A DNA stretch of 64,000 bases. Source: Pseudoips prasinana. Lineage: Eukaryota > Arthropoda > Insecta > Lepidoptera > Nolidae. Positions 1-10,326 of the stretch are shown here, piece by piece (the stretch's first letter is position 1; every line of letters begins with the position of its first letter). A model generated the notes under the pieces. The model was given only the letters and a program-made list of their open reading frames with translations, was not told the DNA's origin and did no database searches. The translations under genes were made by a program, and so were the position numbers. The DNA lies in contig OX621250.1 of NCBI GenBank assembly GCA_951640165.1, positions 7,750,001 through 7,814,000 on the forward strand, written 5' to 3'.

Positions 1-149
1 CCTCCCTTATTAAGGTTTTCGTTTCAAAGACGAAGACGCGGTCTCGTCAACTCAACTTCGCAGGTAACGCACCGAACGTTAGAAGGCGACATATTTATAA
101 TAACAAATAGAGTATTGTCTCAAAAAAAAGTCACTTGAACGCGGAATAA
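1..149. other. unassigned left edge of window
   Basis: No coding signal is visible. The stretch is moderately GC-rich at first and then AT-rich. It may be flanking DNA or the far 3' end of the LINE that follows on the minus strand. Confidence 0.4.
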
Positions 150-390
150 ACAATGCAAGTAAACTTATAATAAATATTGTGTTTTTTGTGTTATGGCAAT
201 CTGCCAATATTTTCAGCAAATTCTGCCAGTGTCACGTGTTTGTTGACTGCTCATGGGAAACTACAAAGGCTAATTAATACTTTATTTTTGTGGCACTAGT
301 TTAGAGCCTGTAACAAAAGACAAACACAAATATGAGTTAGTGAATAGAAATACATAAATTACGTATCAACAAAGACAATAATCATAAATA

Positions 391-1196
391 TCATAATTTT
401 ATCATGTAAGTCGATATAAATTTAATAAAAGCATTTATCATTAAGGGATTACGAAAGAATGAAAGAAGGTGACGTACATTCAGAGGATGGTGAACGTTTA
501 AAGGAGAAATATTCGCAAATGAGAAAGGTTTATTTAAGTGACATTTAAGAAAAATATGATCTAGGGATCCATCATCTAATCCACATTCACACAAGGTATT
601 GTCACGAATCCTAATTTTATGAAGGAAGACAGGGGTACAAACAATGGCCAAGACGGATTCTGCAAATAACTGAAGTTACAAATTTAGGAACTTTTTTGTA
701 TTTGTAGAACCATGGTTTAGAGGGTATTTCTGCTTGAATAGAGGCATACCAATGGCCCTTGGTCTTACTTGATTCGATCCAAGAGCATAGCAGCCTTAGC
801 ATATGCATCTGCACACTCATTACCTCTTATATCCATACTAATATGACCTCTACTTTCTTTATAGAGCAAGAATGAAGACATTTTTTTATTTCCAGAATAA
901 TAGGAGAGCGAAGGGAATCTTTAAAAGGATTTTTGACAATAGCAGCCAAGGCACTTTTGGAGTCTGAGAGAAAATAACAGCTTTGGATATAGTAATATGA
1001 GATAGGATAAATACACATGCCTCAAGGATACCTATGCACTCCCCAGTAAAAACAGAAGCCTCTGGGGGACACTGAAACTGTAAAAAAATCTGAGAATTTA
1101 AATAATATACACTAACACCTGTTTTACTATCATCAGATAACTTTGACGCATCTGTAAAAAAATTATGATAGTCTCTGATGTGAATCCTGTACATTA
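391..1196 (-). pseudogene. LINE ORF2 3' part: RNase H and C-terminal Cys motif
   Basis: Translated pieces in shifting frames give an RNase H-like domain (FFTDASKL near 1150, TGECIGILEA near 1040, DSKSALAA near 950) and then a C-terminal stretch with CECGLDDGSLDHIFLKC, the usual Jockey-clade end. At least three frame changes are needed between 391 and 1196. The segment joins directly to the endonuclease linker at about 1195, so about 400 residues of reverse transcriptase were deleted in one step. It is a remnant. Confidence 0.8.
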
Positions 1197-2147
1197 TGTA
1201 ATACAGCCTCCAGCTCAGGTAGAGAAAAAGGATTATCTAGAGGATCATAGGAGGGAGCAATTATACCCAAAGAAGGACATTCTCCATATAGAGGAACATA
1301 AGACGGGGCCAATTTGTTAAGGAAGGATTTCGCTGTCTCCCGAGAAATTATTGATGGATTACAGGGAACGCAGCCACGTGGAAACCTTTTAAAATTTTTC
1401 CACACAAGGGAAGACGGGGAAGATAGAGAGAGGGAGAAACAAAATTTCTTCCAACCATCATATTTTTTTTTCTTGAAGAGACGTTTGGACTTCACAACAA
1501 TTCGATTATATTCCATCAGGTTACTCGGGGACATATCACAAACATATCTTAATTCAGCTTCATTTCGGGATTTTATGATGGCTGAGCACTCCCGGTCCCA
1601 CCAAGGTGGAAAAGAGGCTTTCCCTGAAGCTGAATTTTTAAGAGGTATGGAGTTTTCAGCTGCCCAAGACACAGCATCAGAAAATTGTGACAGACATAGA
1701 TCCAGGTTATCAGCAGAAATTGTAGGCAAGGAGATAATTTTGTGATCAATAGACTCACGGTACATATCCCACTTGGCTTCTGAAGTCCTATATTTGAGTA
1801 GAGGTGTCTTATCCTTGTGAGGAAGAGATCTGTTGACCAAGGTAGAACATATTGGGTAGTGGTCACTACCATAAGTTAAATGCAGCCGTTTCCAGTCGAA
1901 TTGGGCAGTCAAACTAGCTGAACATAATGTGAGGTCCACACAACTCGGTCCTTGGCCAGCTCTAGGGAGACGTGTTGCAGATCCATCATTTAGGACACAT
2001 AATCTTACCTCATCCATTATATCGACAAGGTCTAACCCTCCACTATCACAAGAGGGAGATCCCCACAGGGTATGGTGGCAGTTGAAGTCTCCTAAAAGAA
2101 CTATAGGAGAAAAATTAAGGCAAATATTTCTAATAAATTGTAAACAA
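1163..2147 (-). pseudogene. LINE ORF2 endonuclease, second half, plus linker
   Basis: The minus-strand frame runs from the insertion boundary at about 2147. It shows the endonuclease motifs GDFNCHHTLWGS (about 2050-2085) and GSDHYPI (about 1855-1870), then the linker before reverse transcriptase ending in LPELEAVLH. The open frame extends upstream of its first methionine (2017) to the insertion edge, which shows it was once continuous with the piece at 4151-4465. It ends shortly after the RT-deletion junction. Confidence 0.85.
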
Positions 2148-2725
2148 AAAAACTTCGTTTAAAAAACCGACTTCAAAAACTAAAAAGTATAAAAAAAATA
2201 TCTTAATAAAGATTTAATTTAATACATCACTTATAATATAATATTAATGAAATAATATAATTTGTATGTGCTACCTATTGATAGGTTTGAAGTCGGTCCC
2301 AAGCCAAATGTAATAGTAGGTACCACACTCGCCGCGCGTTACTTTCAGCGGGATAGCTTCGTATTTCTACACAAACAACCCAAGCGTGCAGACGTCGTTG
2401 ACGGTCGTCATATATTTTTATGATACAGTTTCATCTGTTTCATATTAATTCATATTGTTCTTTAAGTTTATTTACTTAGGTTAATCTTTAGTGTAGGAGT
2501 TTCATCACAAAGTATGAAAGCTGTATGTAATATTAACTTTTATTTTGCTTAGGGCTTGGCACCGACTTCAAATCTATCAATAGCAGCAGTAGCACATACA
2601 AATTATATTATTTAATTAATATTATATTATAAGTGATGTATTAAATTAAATCTTTATTAAGATATTTTTTTTATACTTTTTAGTTTTTGAAGTCGGTTTT
2701 TTTAAACGAAGTTTTTTTTATTTGT
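2146..2725. repeat. foldback repeat with about 150-bp arms
   Basis: The segment 2146-2300 is repeated almost perfectly in inverse orientation at 2552-2725. Each arm starts with an acttcgtttaaa / accgacttc block, continues through an AT-rich core and closes at a second gaagtcggt near the loop. The 250-base loop has no open frame of note. It lies inside the Jockey-like endonuclease gene. Confidence 0.85.
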
Positions 2726-4150
2726 TACTTTTTAGTGTCTAGCTATGGTTAGGACTTCAAAAGGTGCCGCGCGCCTTAAAACTATAGATCCCAACAAACG
2801 AGAACGGAAAAAAGAAACATCTTCCGAAAAAATGTTGTTCGAAACTCTTTTTCACGTTCTTGTGGGACAGTGAATGATTTAAAAGACCATTTGTAAAGTA
2901 AGAAAAACTACATAAAATTACGTTCACTCTAAGAAAACTTGCACAGTACGAGTCTAGACTAGCTAAGATTTATGAAAGTCTGAACAGCAAGCGCATAGGT
3001 TGTGTGCTGAGGGCTTATACACTAGATCTTATTATGAATCGAATGATCTTATGATCGAATAGCCATCTAGTCTGCTGAACAGAGGGTATGAGTCTATGAA
3101 GACTAGGTCTTATTAATGATCGATTAGCCAACGAGTCTACTGAGCAGAGGGCTGATAGCCTAGGTCTTATTTATCATTGATTAGATAATGAGTCGGACTC
3201 GCCCGTTAAAGGCGGAATGTTTCTTTCCGTAGCAGCAAGTATTTGAGTTGATAGAATGGAAGGTAAATTGCGGTTTACGATTTATGACCCATTAATTTCG
3301 AAGTCCTATCCATAGATACCCCACATGTATAATTTAATGATTTTTTTTTAAATTCAGTTCTAAGTAAGTATAGGGAACCCCCAAATTTTATTGTTTGTTT
3401 TTCTATTTTTGTGTGAAAATCTTAATGCGGTTCACGAAATACATCTGCTGACCAAGATTAGACAGTATAGTTCTTATAGTTTCGGAAAAAATGGCTGTTA
3501 CATACGGACGGGCAGACATACAGACATGACAAATCAAGAAGAACCTTTGTGAAAGACATTTGACTACAGAACCCTAAAAATGGCAGCTATTCCGCATCAA
3601 ACTAAAGAAGAATCACGTAAATCGGTTCATAAATCTCAGCGTAATCGGTGTACGTAGGTACATAAAAAAATACACTGGTGCTAAAAGGTGCGCCTACATG
3701 CGCTTCCAAAAAAAAAGACGTATTTAAGCTTTTTTTTTGGAAGCATATTAAACGCTAGTCGTCTGAAATTGTTGTTTATGTTCATGCCAAGACACACTTG
3801 AACAGGATGAGTCTAGCTTGACTAGCTAAGATTTACAAACGTCTGTGCATCATCGACATCGTCCACTTAAACAAAAAATTTCATACAAAAACGTCCATAA
3901 AATGAAAACTACTGGGCCAATCTATATAAAATTTTTATGGGACCAAATGGCAACTATTCCGCATCAAACTAAAAAAGAATCACGTAAATCGGATCATAAA
4001 TCTCCGAGTAATCGATAATAATAATAATATCTCGGGACAATGTCACACAGATCATCCTAGCCCCAAACTAAACAACATACATAAACATACATACATACAT
4101 AAAAAAAAAACCGGTGAACTTGAGAACCTCCTCCTTTGGAAGTCGGTTAA
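2148..4150. mobile_element. composite non-autonomous insertion with ACCGACTTC / GAAGTCGGT ends
   Basis: The insertion starts near accgacttc (2166) and ends at cctcctttggaagtcggt (about 4150). It carries the foldback at its left end, then non-coding DNA with a SINE scrap (about 4015-4085). Flanks read tttaaaaa on the left and taaaaag on the right, so a short AT-rich target duplication is possible but ambiguous. The ending with cctcctt before gaagtcggt is a common lepidopteran repeat terminus. No transposase is seen. Confidence 0.6.
3000..3215. repeat. imperfect tandem repeat, about 3 units
   Basis: Units share taggtcttatt, gatcgattagcc, gagtct and gagcagaggg in the same order with spacing of roughly 70-80 bases and considerable divergence. 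No coding frame spans it. Confidence 0.55.
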
Positions 4151-4465
4151 AAAGAGTTAGGGGAAGGAATATAAACAGAGACAAAATTAATGCCACTGGC
4201 CTGAATGCCAACAACATTAATTTCATCTCCATGAGATGGGAGAGAAAGAAAGAAGAGAATGAACAAGCATAGCAGAACCGCCATAACCGTCAGACTGGTC
4301 ATCACGATATGTCCTATACCCATAAAAATTAAACTGACGACATGGAACTAACCATGTCTCTGATATTGCAAAAATTTCAGGATGGATAGTATTTAGTAAG
4401 TGAGAAATTTCATGTTTTTTGGGATGAGCACTCCTGGCGTTCCATTGAAGTAACTGTAGAGCCAT
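4151..4465 (-). pseudogene. LINE ORF2 start: endonuclease first half
   Basis: From the ATG at 4465 the frame reads LLQWNARSAHPKKHEI and later ISETWL, the first two conserved motifs (N and E) of the APE-type endonuclease. A frameshift at about 4225-4240 moves the reading frame; the continuation (IQASGINFVSVYIPSP) runs into the insertion at 4150. This is the 5' half of the same gene that resumes at 2147. Confidence 0.85.
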
Positions 4466-5914
4466 TGTTATTAAATTGTATTGAGCAGATTAAGTGATTG
4501 GCAACGTGGTCAGGTAGCTTATGTTTGGATAAAAAGGAGTTTAAATGGGACACTACAGATTCTAATTCTTTGACAGAATCAGCATCTACAGGTGAATTAT
4601 TAAGAGCACAGCCATTAGCAGCTGAGGGTGTAAAAGAATAGTTGTTCAAAGTATTTTGATGAGTTTTTTGATTATAACCTGGAGGAGATAAAGGAGAGTG
4701 CGACTTCTGTGCTCTAAGAACAGTTTTCCGGTAAGAACTGGAAGGCAAAACTTGGGAACTAGATCGAATGTTACCGGAAGCATAAAAAGAAACATTGGGG
4801 GCAGTAGGGCTGGAAACAGTTGCTGTCACATCAGCATATGATTTGTAACATGCAGAAACACTTCGTGAGGCTTCATCATATGAGATGCTGTTTTGTGTCA
4901 TGATCACCTTGATATTTTTTTGTCTCTCATATTCAGGACAATTCTTACTGTTAGCGCAATGGGGACCTGAGCAATAAAAACATGTAGTTTCTTCACTTGA
5001 ACAATCTGCCCCAAAGTGCTCCCCACCACAACGAAAACACTTTGGCTTGGACCGACACAGATTCTTGGTATGTCCATAATTACAGCATGAAAAGCATTGG
5101 ATTGTTGTGAACAAATATAGTTGTACAGGAAGAGAATTGTAACAACAAAAAACACGCTTTGGAAGGATCTGTCCATCAAAGGTAAGAACTACCATAGAAG
5201 TTGGCCTCCACTCAGAGACACCATCAATCACCACTTTCCGGTTCATTCTCCTGACTTTTAGAATATGCCCACATCCTTTTTCAGGTTTTAAATTCTCTAG
5301 AACGTCAATATCAGTCCAATCAATTGGAACATCTCTCACAATACCCATCCGAGTAATATTATATGTTGGTATGGAAGTTATATATCCTTTGTCTGCAATT
5401 TCAGAGTTACTAAGGAAAGCATTGGCATCCTCAGGTGTCTTAAACTCTACTGAAATGCGATTTCTGCCTACTCTTTTGATGCCATCAGCTAGGATATTCT
5501 TAATGTTAAGCTTCAGCATCAACTGCCCAGCCCAAATTTAATTGGATGAATTGATGTGCCAGATGCAGGATTCTCAGATTCGACAGAGACATGGACAAAG
5601 AAGGGGCGCACATCTTTATGAGAGTATCTAGCAGATGGATTTTGAGTATTGGGGGTGGCAATCGGCGTATCAATGGACTGGGAGGGAAGAATACCAGTAG
5701 CCTGGGTTAACTGTTGTTCAAAGGGAGGAGATGGATGATAGGAATGAAATTTTTTTGGAGGGGTAGGACCAACTGAGTTATTACGATTGCGAACCATGCG
5801 TTCCACAGCCTCAAAATTTGCTAAAGGGGCCGTCAAGCCCGACGAACAAGGGATATCATTATCTATCTCGCGTGGTACATTAGGATCAGGCGGACGGCCA
5901 TGGAGTTTCATCAA
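4410..5914 (-). pseudogene. LINE ORF1, Gag-like nucleic-acid-binding protein
   Basis: Two overlapping frames (5519-5914 and 4410-5522) make one ORF1 with a single frameshift at about 5520. The second part carries three tandem CCHC-type knuckles near 4960-5110 (CFSCCNYGHTKNLC, CFRCGGEHFGADC, CFYCSGPHCANSKNC), typical of Jockey-clade ORF1 proteins that bind element RNA. The N-terminal part is proline- and serine-rich. ORF1 ends 56 bases inside the ORF2 start. Confidence 0.85.
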
Positions 5915-5959
5915 CCTCCATGGTCGACCGTCATAAGCCTTAATAGGAACAAATAACTT

Positions 5960-6955
5960 ACCTACAAGAACACAAATTCACAACAAACAGAACGGACACA
6001 AACACAAAGGCTTCTAAAATAAACACAAAATTTACTTTAAACGCCAAAAAATACAAATAAAAATACTCCACATGTGCTTGCCAAGAACACTTACCGGAGA
6101 ATCCTCTAAATATTGTGTTAAAAAGCAAAAAAAAGCACATTTTTTTTTTTTCATATATTTTTTGCCCTCTTTGGGCAGGCTAAGGTCTGTGACCATACCA
6201 CCTCGTCTTCAGTTGAAATATTTCTGTTTCAAAGTCAGTCAGTCATGTCCGTCACGTCCGTCACAGTCATGTCCATCACGTCTGTCATAGTCAAGTCATA
6301 GTCCTACCCCAGTAAAGCAGTGGAGACTTTACTAGAGGCTTCTATGGAGTTTTGGTTTCAACACGGAAAATCACATTTCACGGCAATATCGCACTTTCCT
6401 CTACTTGTGTACGTTGTCGAAGATGTTATGTCTAAAAATCCACCATATTTACACATAAAAACTCGAATTTACACCAGTTTTTGAAAATAAAACATAGCCT
6501 CGATGCGTCCTTTTCCGCGTTGGCGCCAAAACTGCAATACAAACACAAACAAATCGCAGATGACGGTTGTCAAAAATACGTATGCATTTTTTTTAATTCC
6601 ATTTTACGGCTCTGGCTTCTTTGGCCTTATGAGCCTTCAGTAAATATATTTTTATAACATTTTTTTCCGTCATTGTCAAGTAAAGTCCGTCACAGTCAAG
6701 TCATACATAGTCCTTGTCCAACCCCAGTAAAGCAGTGGAGACTTTACTAGAGGCTTTTATGGAGTTTTGGTTACAACACGGAAAATCACAATTCACGGCA
6801 ATATCGCACTTTCCTCCACTTGTGTACGCTGTCGAAGATGTTATGTCTAAAAATCCACCATATTTACACATAAAAACTCCAAAGTACACCAGTTTTTGAA
6901 AATAAAACATAGCCTCGATGCGTCTTTTTCCGCGTTGGCGCCAAAACCATACGTA
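5960..6955 (-). repeat. duplicated LINE 5' leader units, period about 414 bp
   Basis: A block starting ccccagtaaagcagtggaga occurs at 6307 and again at 6722 with about 230 bases of high similarity after each. A cluster of short cgtcacagtcaagtcatagtc-type repeats comes before each block. The arrangement looks like tandem 5' monomers at the head of the minus-strand LINE, but it could be a simple duplication. Confidence 0.6.
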
Positions 6956-7067
6956 TGCACATTGTATAATGTTGCCAAGTTAAAACTGTAAAAACTAACG
7001 ATGTGTAATGTTTTTTTTTTTTTAATAACCCTAGACTATAATTTTTAGTTAAGATTGGAAAAGTGCA

Positions 7068-7078
7068 ATCGTATTAAT
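7068..7078. other. target-site duplication, left copy
   Basis: ATCGTATTAAT at 7068-7078 is repeated at 8161-8171 immediately after the poly(A) run, marking the limits of the LINE between them. Confidence 0.9.
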
Positions 7079-8160
7079 CTACTCGGGCAGAAGCCCGAGT
7101 GCCATTCATTCTCGACTCCAAATCGCAGCTGACGCCTTAGGCCACTGGTTCAGGAAATGGAGAATCGAAATAAACCCCTCCAAGAGCACTGCTGTGCTAT
7201 TCTCTTAGTCAAAACCCCCCGATCCTACCACCCGTCCGAATGTTCGGCGAGCCTATCCCTTGGGAGAGGAAAGCCAAATATTTAGGGGTGATCCTCGATC
7301 ACAGGCTAAACTTCAGGGAGCACCTGCGGACCGTTCGCAATCGGGCCGCATTTGCTCTTGGTCGATTACACTGCCTCTTGAATGCACGCAGTAAAATGTC
7401 CCTTGTTAACAAGGTGAGAATTTACAAGACGTGCGTTCGACCGATAATGACGTACGCGAGCCCGGTGTTCGCGCACGCCAGTCGCAGCTCTCTACACCGA
7501 CTCCAAACGCTTCAGAATCGGTTCATGCGGCGCGCCGTGGGCGCACCATGGTACGTCCGCAATAAAAACCTACACGCCGATCTCCAACTGCCTACCATCA
7601 AGCAGTGGATGAAGCACGCGTCAAAAACATACTTTGACTCAGCCACTCACCATCCAAACCACTTGGTGGTAAAGGCGGTTAAGTACACCCCATCGCACTT
7701 CTCACGTAAACACCGTCGTCCCAGGATCGTCTTGGACGAACCGGACGACGAGATTACTGCCTACCTTGAACAAGTTAAAGTCATTAGAAACTCTCGTGAC
7801 ACTATACACAAACCGATTATTCGTACTCGTCGGACGAGAGTACGACCGCGAACGCGTCGCGACCACCAACGCCCTCCATATATCGTGCCGATAAAAAGCC
7901 CCCTCAACGCGGACGGGGGCCGCGTCATGTTATTAACGTAGAGCGAAAGTTGCACAAAGCTCCCTTAAATGATGATCTCTGCCCTCTCTCCGCCAGTAAT
8001 CGCCCAGAGTCGAGGTTCGAACCCCACAGGGGGTGCCCTCCGGCGCGGGTTACTTAATTTCTAGACGGCTCGAGCCCTCTGCTCGCCTCTATAGTCCGGT
8101 GAAGTAGTGAAAGCTTCCTAGGCTAACTAAAGCGTAAGGTTAAAAAAAAAAAAAAAAAAA
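7079..8160 (+). mobile_element. 5'-truncated LINE with poly(A) and 11-bp target duplication
   Basis: The element starts within the reverse transcriptase and ends in about 19 A residues at 8142-8160. Identical 11-base flanks (7068-7078 and 8161-8171) are the mark of target-primed reverse transcription with incomplete cDNA synthesis. GC content is clearly higher than the surrounding DNA. The 3' leader is 7942-8141. Confidence 0.93.
7083..7941 (+). pseudogene. C-terminal part of a LINE reverse transcriptase
   Basis: The frame begins with the RT palm/thumb motif IEINPSKSTAVLFS, is broken by a stop at about 7207, then continues from 7240 through KAKYLGVILDHRLNF and the thumb region to the end at 7941. 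This order is typical of Jockey-clade ORF2. There is no catalytic YADD because the 5' part was never copied. It differs from the LINE at 150-6310 in composition and sequence. Confidence 0.85.
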
Positions 8161-8171
8161 ATCGTATTAAT

Positions 8172-8869
8172 GTCTATTAATATAAAAAGAAAAATGTGTT
8201 CATAATGTTATACTTTAATGATTGTCAGTTTTTAACCATCCAGCCAACATAAATATTCTACTAATGAGTAATATTCTACTGAAAATGGCAATCACTACTT
8301 CAACACCGCCGTAAGCCGTTTAGTTATTGCTACTTTTACTTCTGATTTAACAAAATATTTATTTATCATTTTTTTCTTATTTCCCACAAGATAAAAAACA
8401 TTTCAACTACGAAAATAAACTTCTTTACTCGATCTATAAAATGCATATGATTTCGTTTAGGCACATTTCTCAAATAGAGCTACACTGACACTGCCGTTCT
8501 TCTTTGGTTGGCATGCAGGCATTTAACCGTACGCTGGTCGAACGCGGCTCACTCGCTCAGTCGGCTCCTGACACTGCACCATTTATCTGAATTGTCAAAA
8601 AGTGAAAAGCTGCGATACACCACTGCGACAGACGGACCGACTCCCTATTTACCATTGTAGTACGGAACACGATTTTTTTTATTGTAGTGAATGTAGAATT
8701 TATTCTTCCCTGTTTTCCTGGCCATTTAATGGCAAATCAAATTGGGGTCAAGTTTAAGTTAAACTTATATCGATGATAAAATGCCTTTCAAGTTTTTCTT
8801 CTAGAGAGTGTGCATACTACGGTTTCGTCTCCAAAACTAGATAATTATACTTTATTAGGCATTTTTTTT
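8172..8869. other. intergenic, nothing recognised
   Basis: AT-rich unique-looking DNA with a short GC-richer patch around 8500-8600. No open frame, repeat boundary or RNA gene could be supported. Confidence 0.5.
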
Positions 8870-9562
8870 TCAAAATACTAAATCAATATGTAGTGTTAAT
8901 TCCGCTAATTGTCAGTTTTGTCATGCCGGGATGCAATTTACACCGCACTCCCGCCCGCAAAATTGTGCACATGCAAGAAGGACAATATAAAAAAGCAAAT
9001 TACATGCGCCAGTACGATACCCAACACGTGTTTTGGTCCTCCACGGACCATTCTCAAGGGCTGCTAGCTCGTCGAGTGCTCGAAGGAGACTAAAAGTCAA
9101 CAGTCAGTAAAGGAGATGAAACTAACGTTTAGTTTCATCTCCTTTACTACGAATATTTGGGGGTAGTTAGAAATAATTGTCCATGCGGTTGGTAGTATAT
9201 AAAAGAGCGCTCGCCTCGTTGACTTTGTCTACTAACTAAACTTTAGTTTCATCTCCTTTACTACGAATATTTGGGGGTAGTTCGAAATGATTGTCCATGC
9301 GGTTGGTAGTATATAAAAGAGCGCTCGCCTCGTTGACTTTTAGTCTCCTTCGAGCACTCGACGAGTTAGCAGCCCTTGAGAATGGTCCGTGGAGGACCGA
9401 AACACGTGTTGGGTATCGTACTGGCGCATGTAATTTGCTTTTTTATATTGTCCTTCTTGCATGGCACATTTTTGCGGGCGGGAGGGCGGTGCAAATTGCA
9501 CCCCGGCATGATTAAACTGACAATTAGCGGAATTAACACTACATATTGATTTTGTATTTTGA
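8870..9562. repeat. large foldback element with internal duplicated TATA segment
   Basis: Arms 8870-9090 and 9335-9562 are inverted copies, both beginning tcaaaatac at the outer edge. The centre holds two direct copies (about 9125-9225 and 9240-9340) of a unit containing tagtatataaaagagcgctc, which looks like a TATA box plus GC-rich start region. The arms share a 40-plus codon open frame (MQEGQYKKANYMRQYDTQHV in both), perhaps only because they are copies. No target duplication was certain. No transposase is present. Confidence 0.8.
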
Positions 9563-9642
9563 TTGTTATGGATTTCCGCAAAGTAACGCTTGATTCCATT
9601 ACTTATCATTTTTTTTTGTTTATCCATATCATTTTTATACTC

Positions 9643-9995
9643 GTTGGTCTAGCAGTAGCGTGTTCAACCGTAGAGAACGAGGTGAAAAGTGATTTTGGGA
9701 CTTTACTGTAAGTAAAAAGAAAAATTTCTCAGCATCAGTCCGAAGTCTGGGAGTTGGCGGTATTATATCCCCGTCAGCCCCCGTGCCTCGGAGAGCATGT
9801 AGGTAAACCCGTCGGTCTTGTACCTAATTTCTTTCTGGTCGTGTCGCTGGGTGCCCCATGGGATCATGAGAGTGATGGAATAGAAAGTGCTCTTGTGTTT
9901 GCGCACACACTAGTGCTATAATATGACCCACGCAGATGGCTAATCTCTAGAGAGATTGGCCGCCGTGGTCGAAATTCGGCTAGAAGGACATTATT
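9643..9995 (+). mobile_element. tRNA-derived SINE, family 1
   Basis: It starts with a tRNA-like head (gttggtctagcagtagcgtg), continues with a body (gtctgggagttggcggtatt; gatggaatagaaagtgct; tttgcgcacacactagtgc) and ends near a TTA-rich tail. The same body is present at 32340-32700 (minus) and 38752-39045 (plus). Confidence 0.85.
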
Positions 9996-10270
9996 ATTAT
10001 TTATACCGCCCATTCGGATAACAAGCTCACGACTCACCTCATAGTAAGCGGTACCGTAGCCGTATGATACTTGCAAACAACACCATTCACGCACGCTTTG
10101 CTGCGTCTTTTCTGCTACAAAATGAATGATGACCTTACTTACGTGCAGGACTAGAACATTGACATCATAACGTCAAATAAATTAACATTGTCGGTCAATT
10201 AAATATTTTAATGCGAGATTTAGGTGGTAATTTTCTATTTCATAAAATATAACAAAAAGCCTATTCTAAG
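9996..10270. other. upstream region of the NLR-like gene
   Basis: No coding exon is evident. The AT-rich stretch after about 10130 probably belongs to a 5' intron, because a good branch site and acceptor follow. The promoter and first exon were not located. Confidence 0.4.
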
Positions 10271-10296
10271 CTAATCATAACTTATCTATGTTTCAG
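10271..10296 (+). promoter_or_regulatory. probable branch point and 3' splice acceptor
   Basis: CTAAT (10271-10275) followed by TTTCAG (10291-10296) fits an insect branch point and acceptor. If used, the ATG at 10288 lies in the intron and the first usable start is the ATG at 10327. An upstream, possibly non-coding, exon is implied. Confidence 0.6.
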
Positions 10297-10326
10297 ACAA
10301 ATCAGGACCAATCGTATTGTTTTAAG

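Larger units (their letters stand above)
150..6310 (-). mobile_element. Jockey-like non-LTR retrotransposon, broken and nested
   Basis: Reading on the minus strand, the order is 5' leader, ORF1 with three CCHC knuckles, the start of an apurinic-like endonuclease, a foreign insertion (about 2148-4150), the rest of the endonuclease, then RNase H and a cysteine-containing C-terminus, then a 3' leader. The whole reverse transcriptase domain is missing at about 1195. ORF1 and ORF2 overlap by 56 bases (4410-4465), as is common in the Jockey clade. Several frameshifts are present. The element cannot move by itself. Both outer boundaries are approximate. Confidence 0.85.

Noticed and set aside
8893..9093. 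real small protein gene in the foldback arms
   Set aside because: The shared frame can be explained by the arms being copies of each other; no independent evidence of selection or start context.
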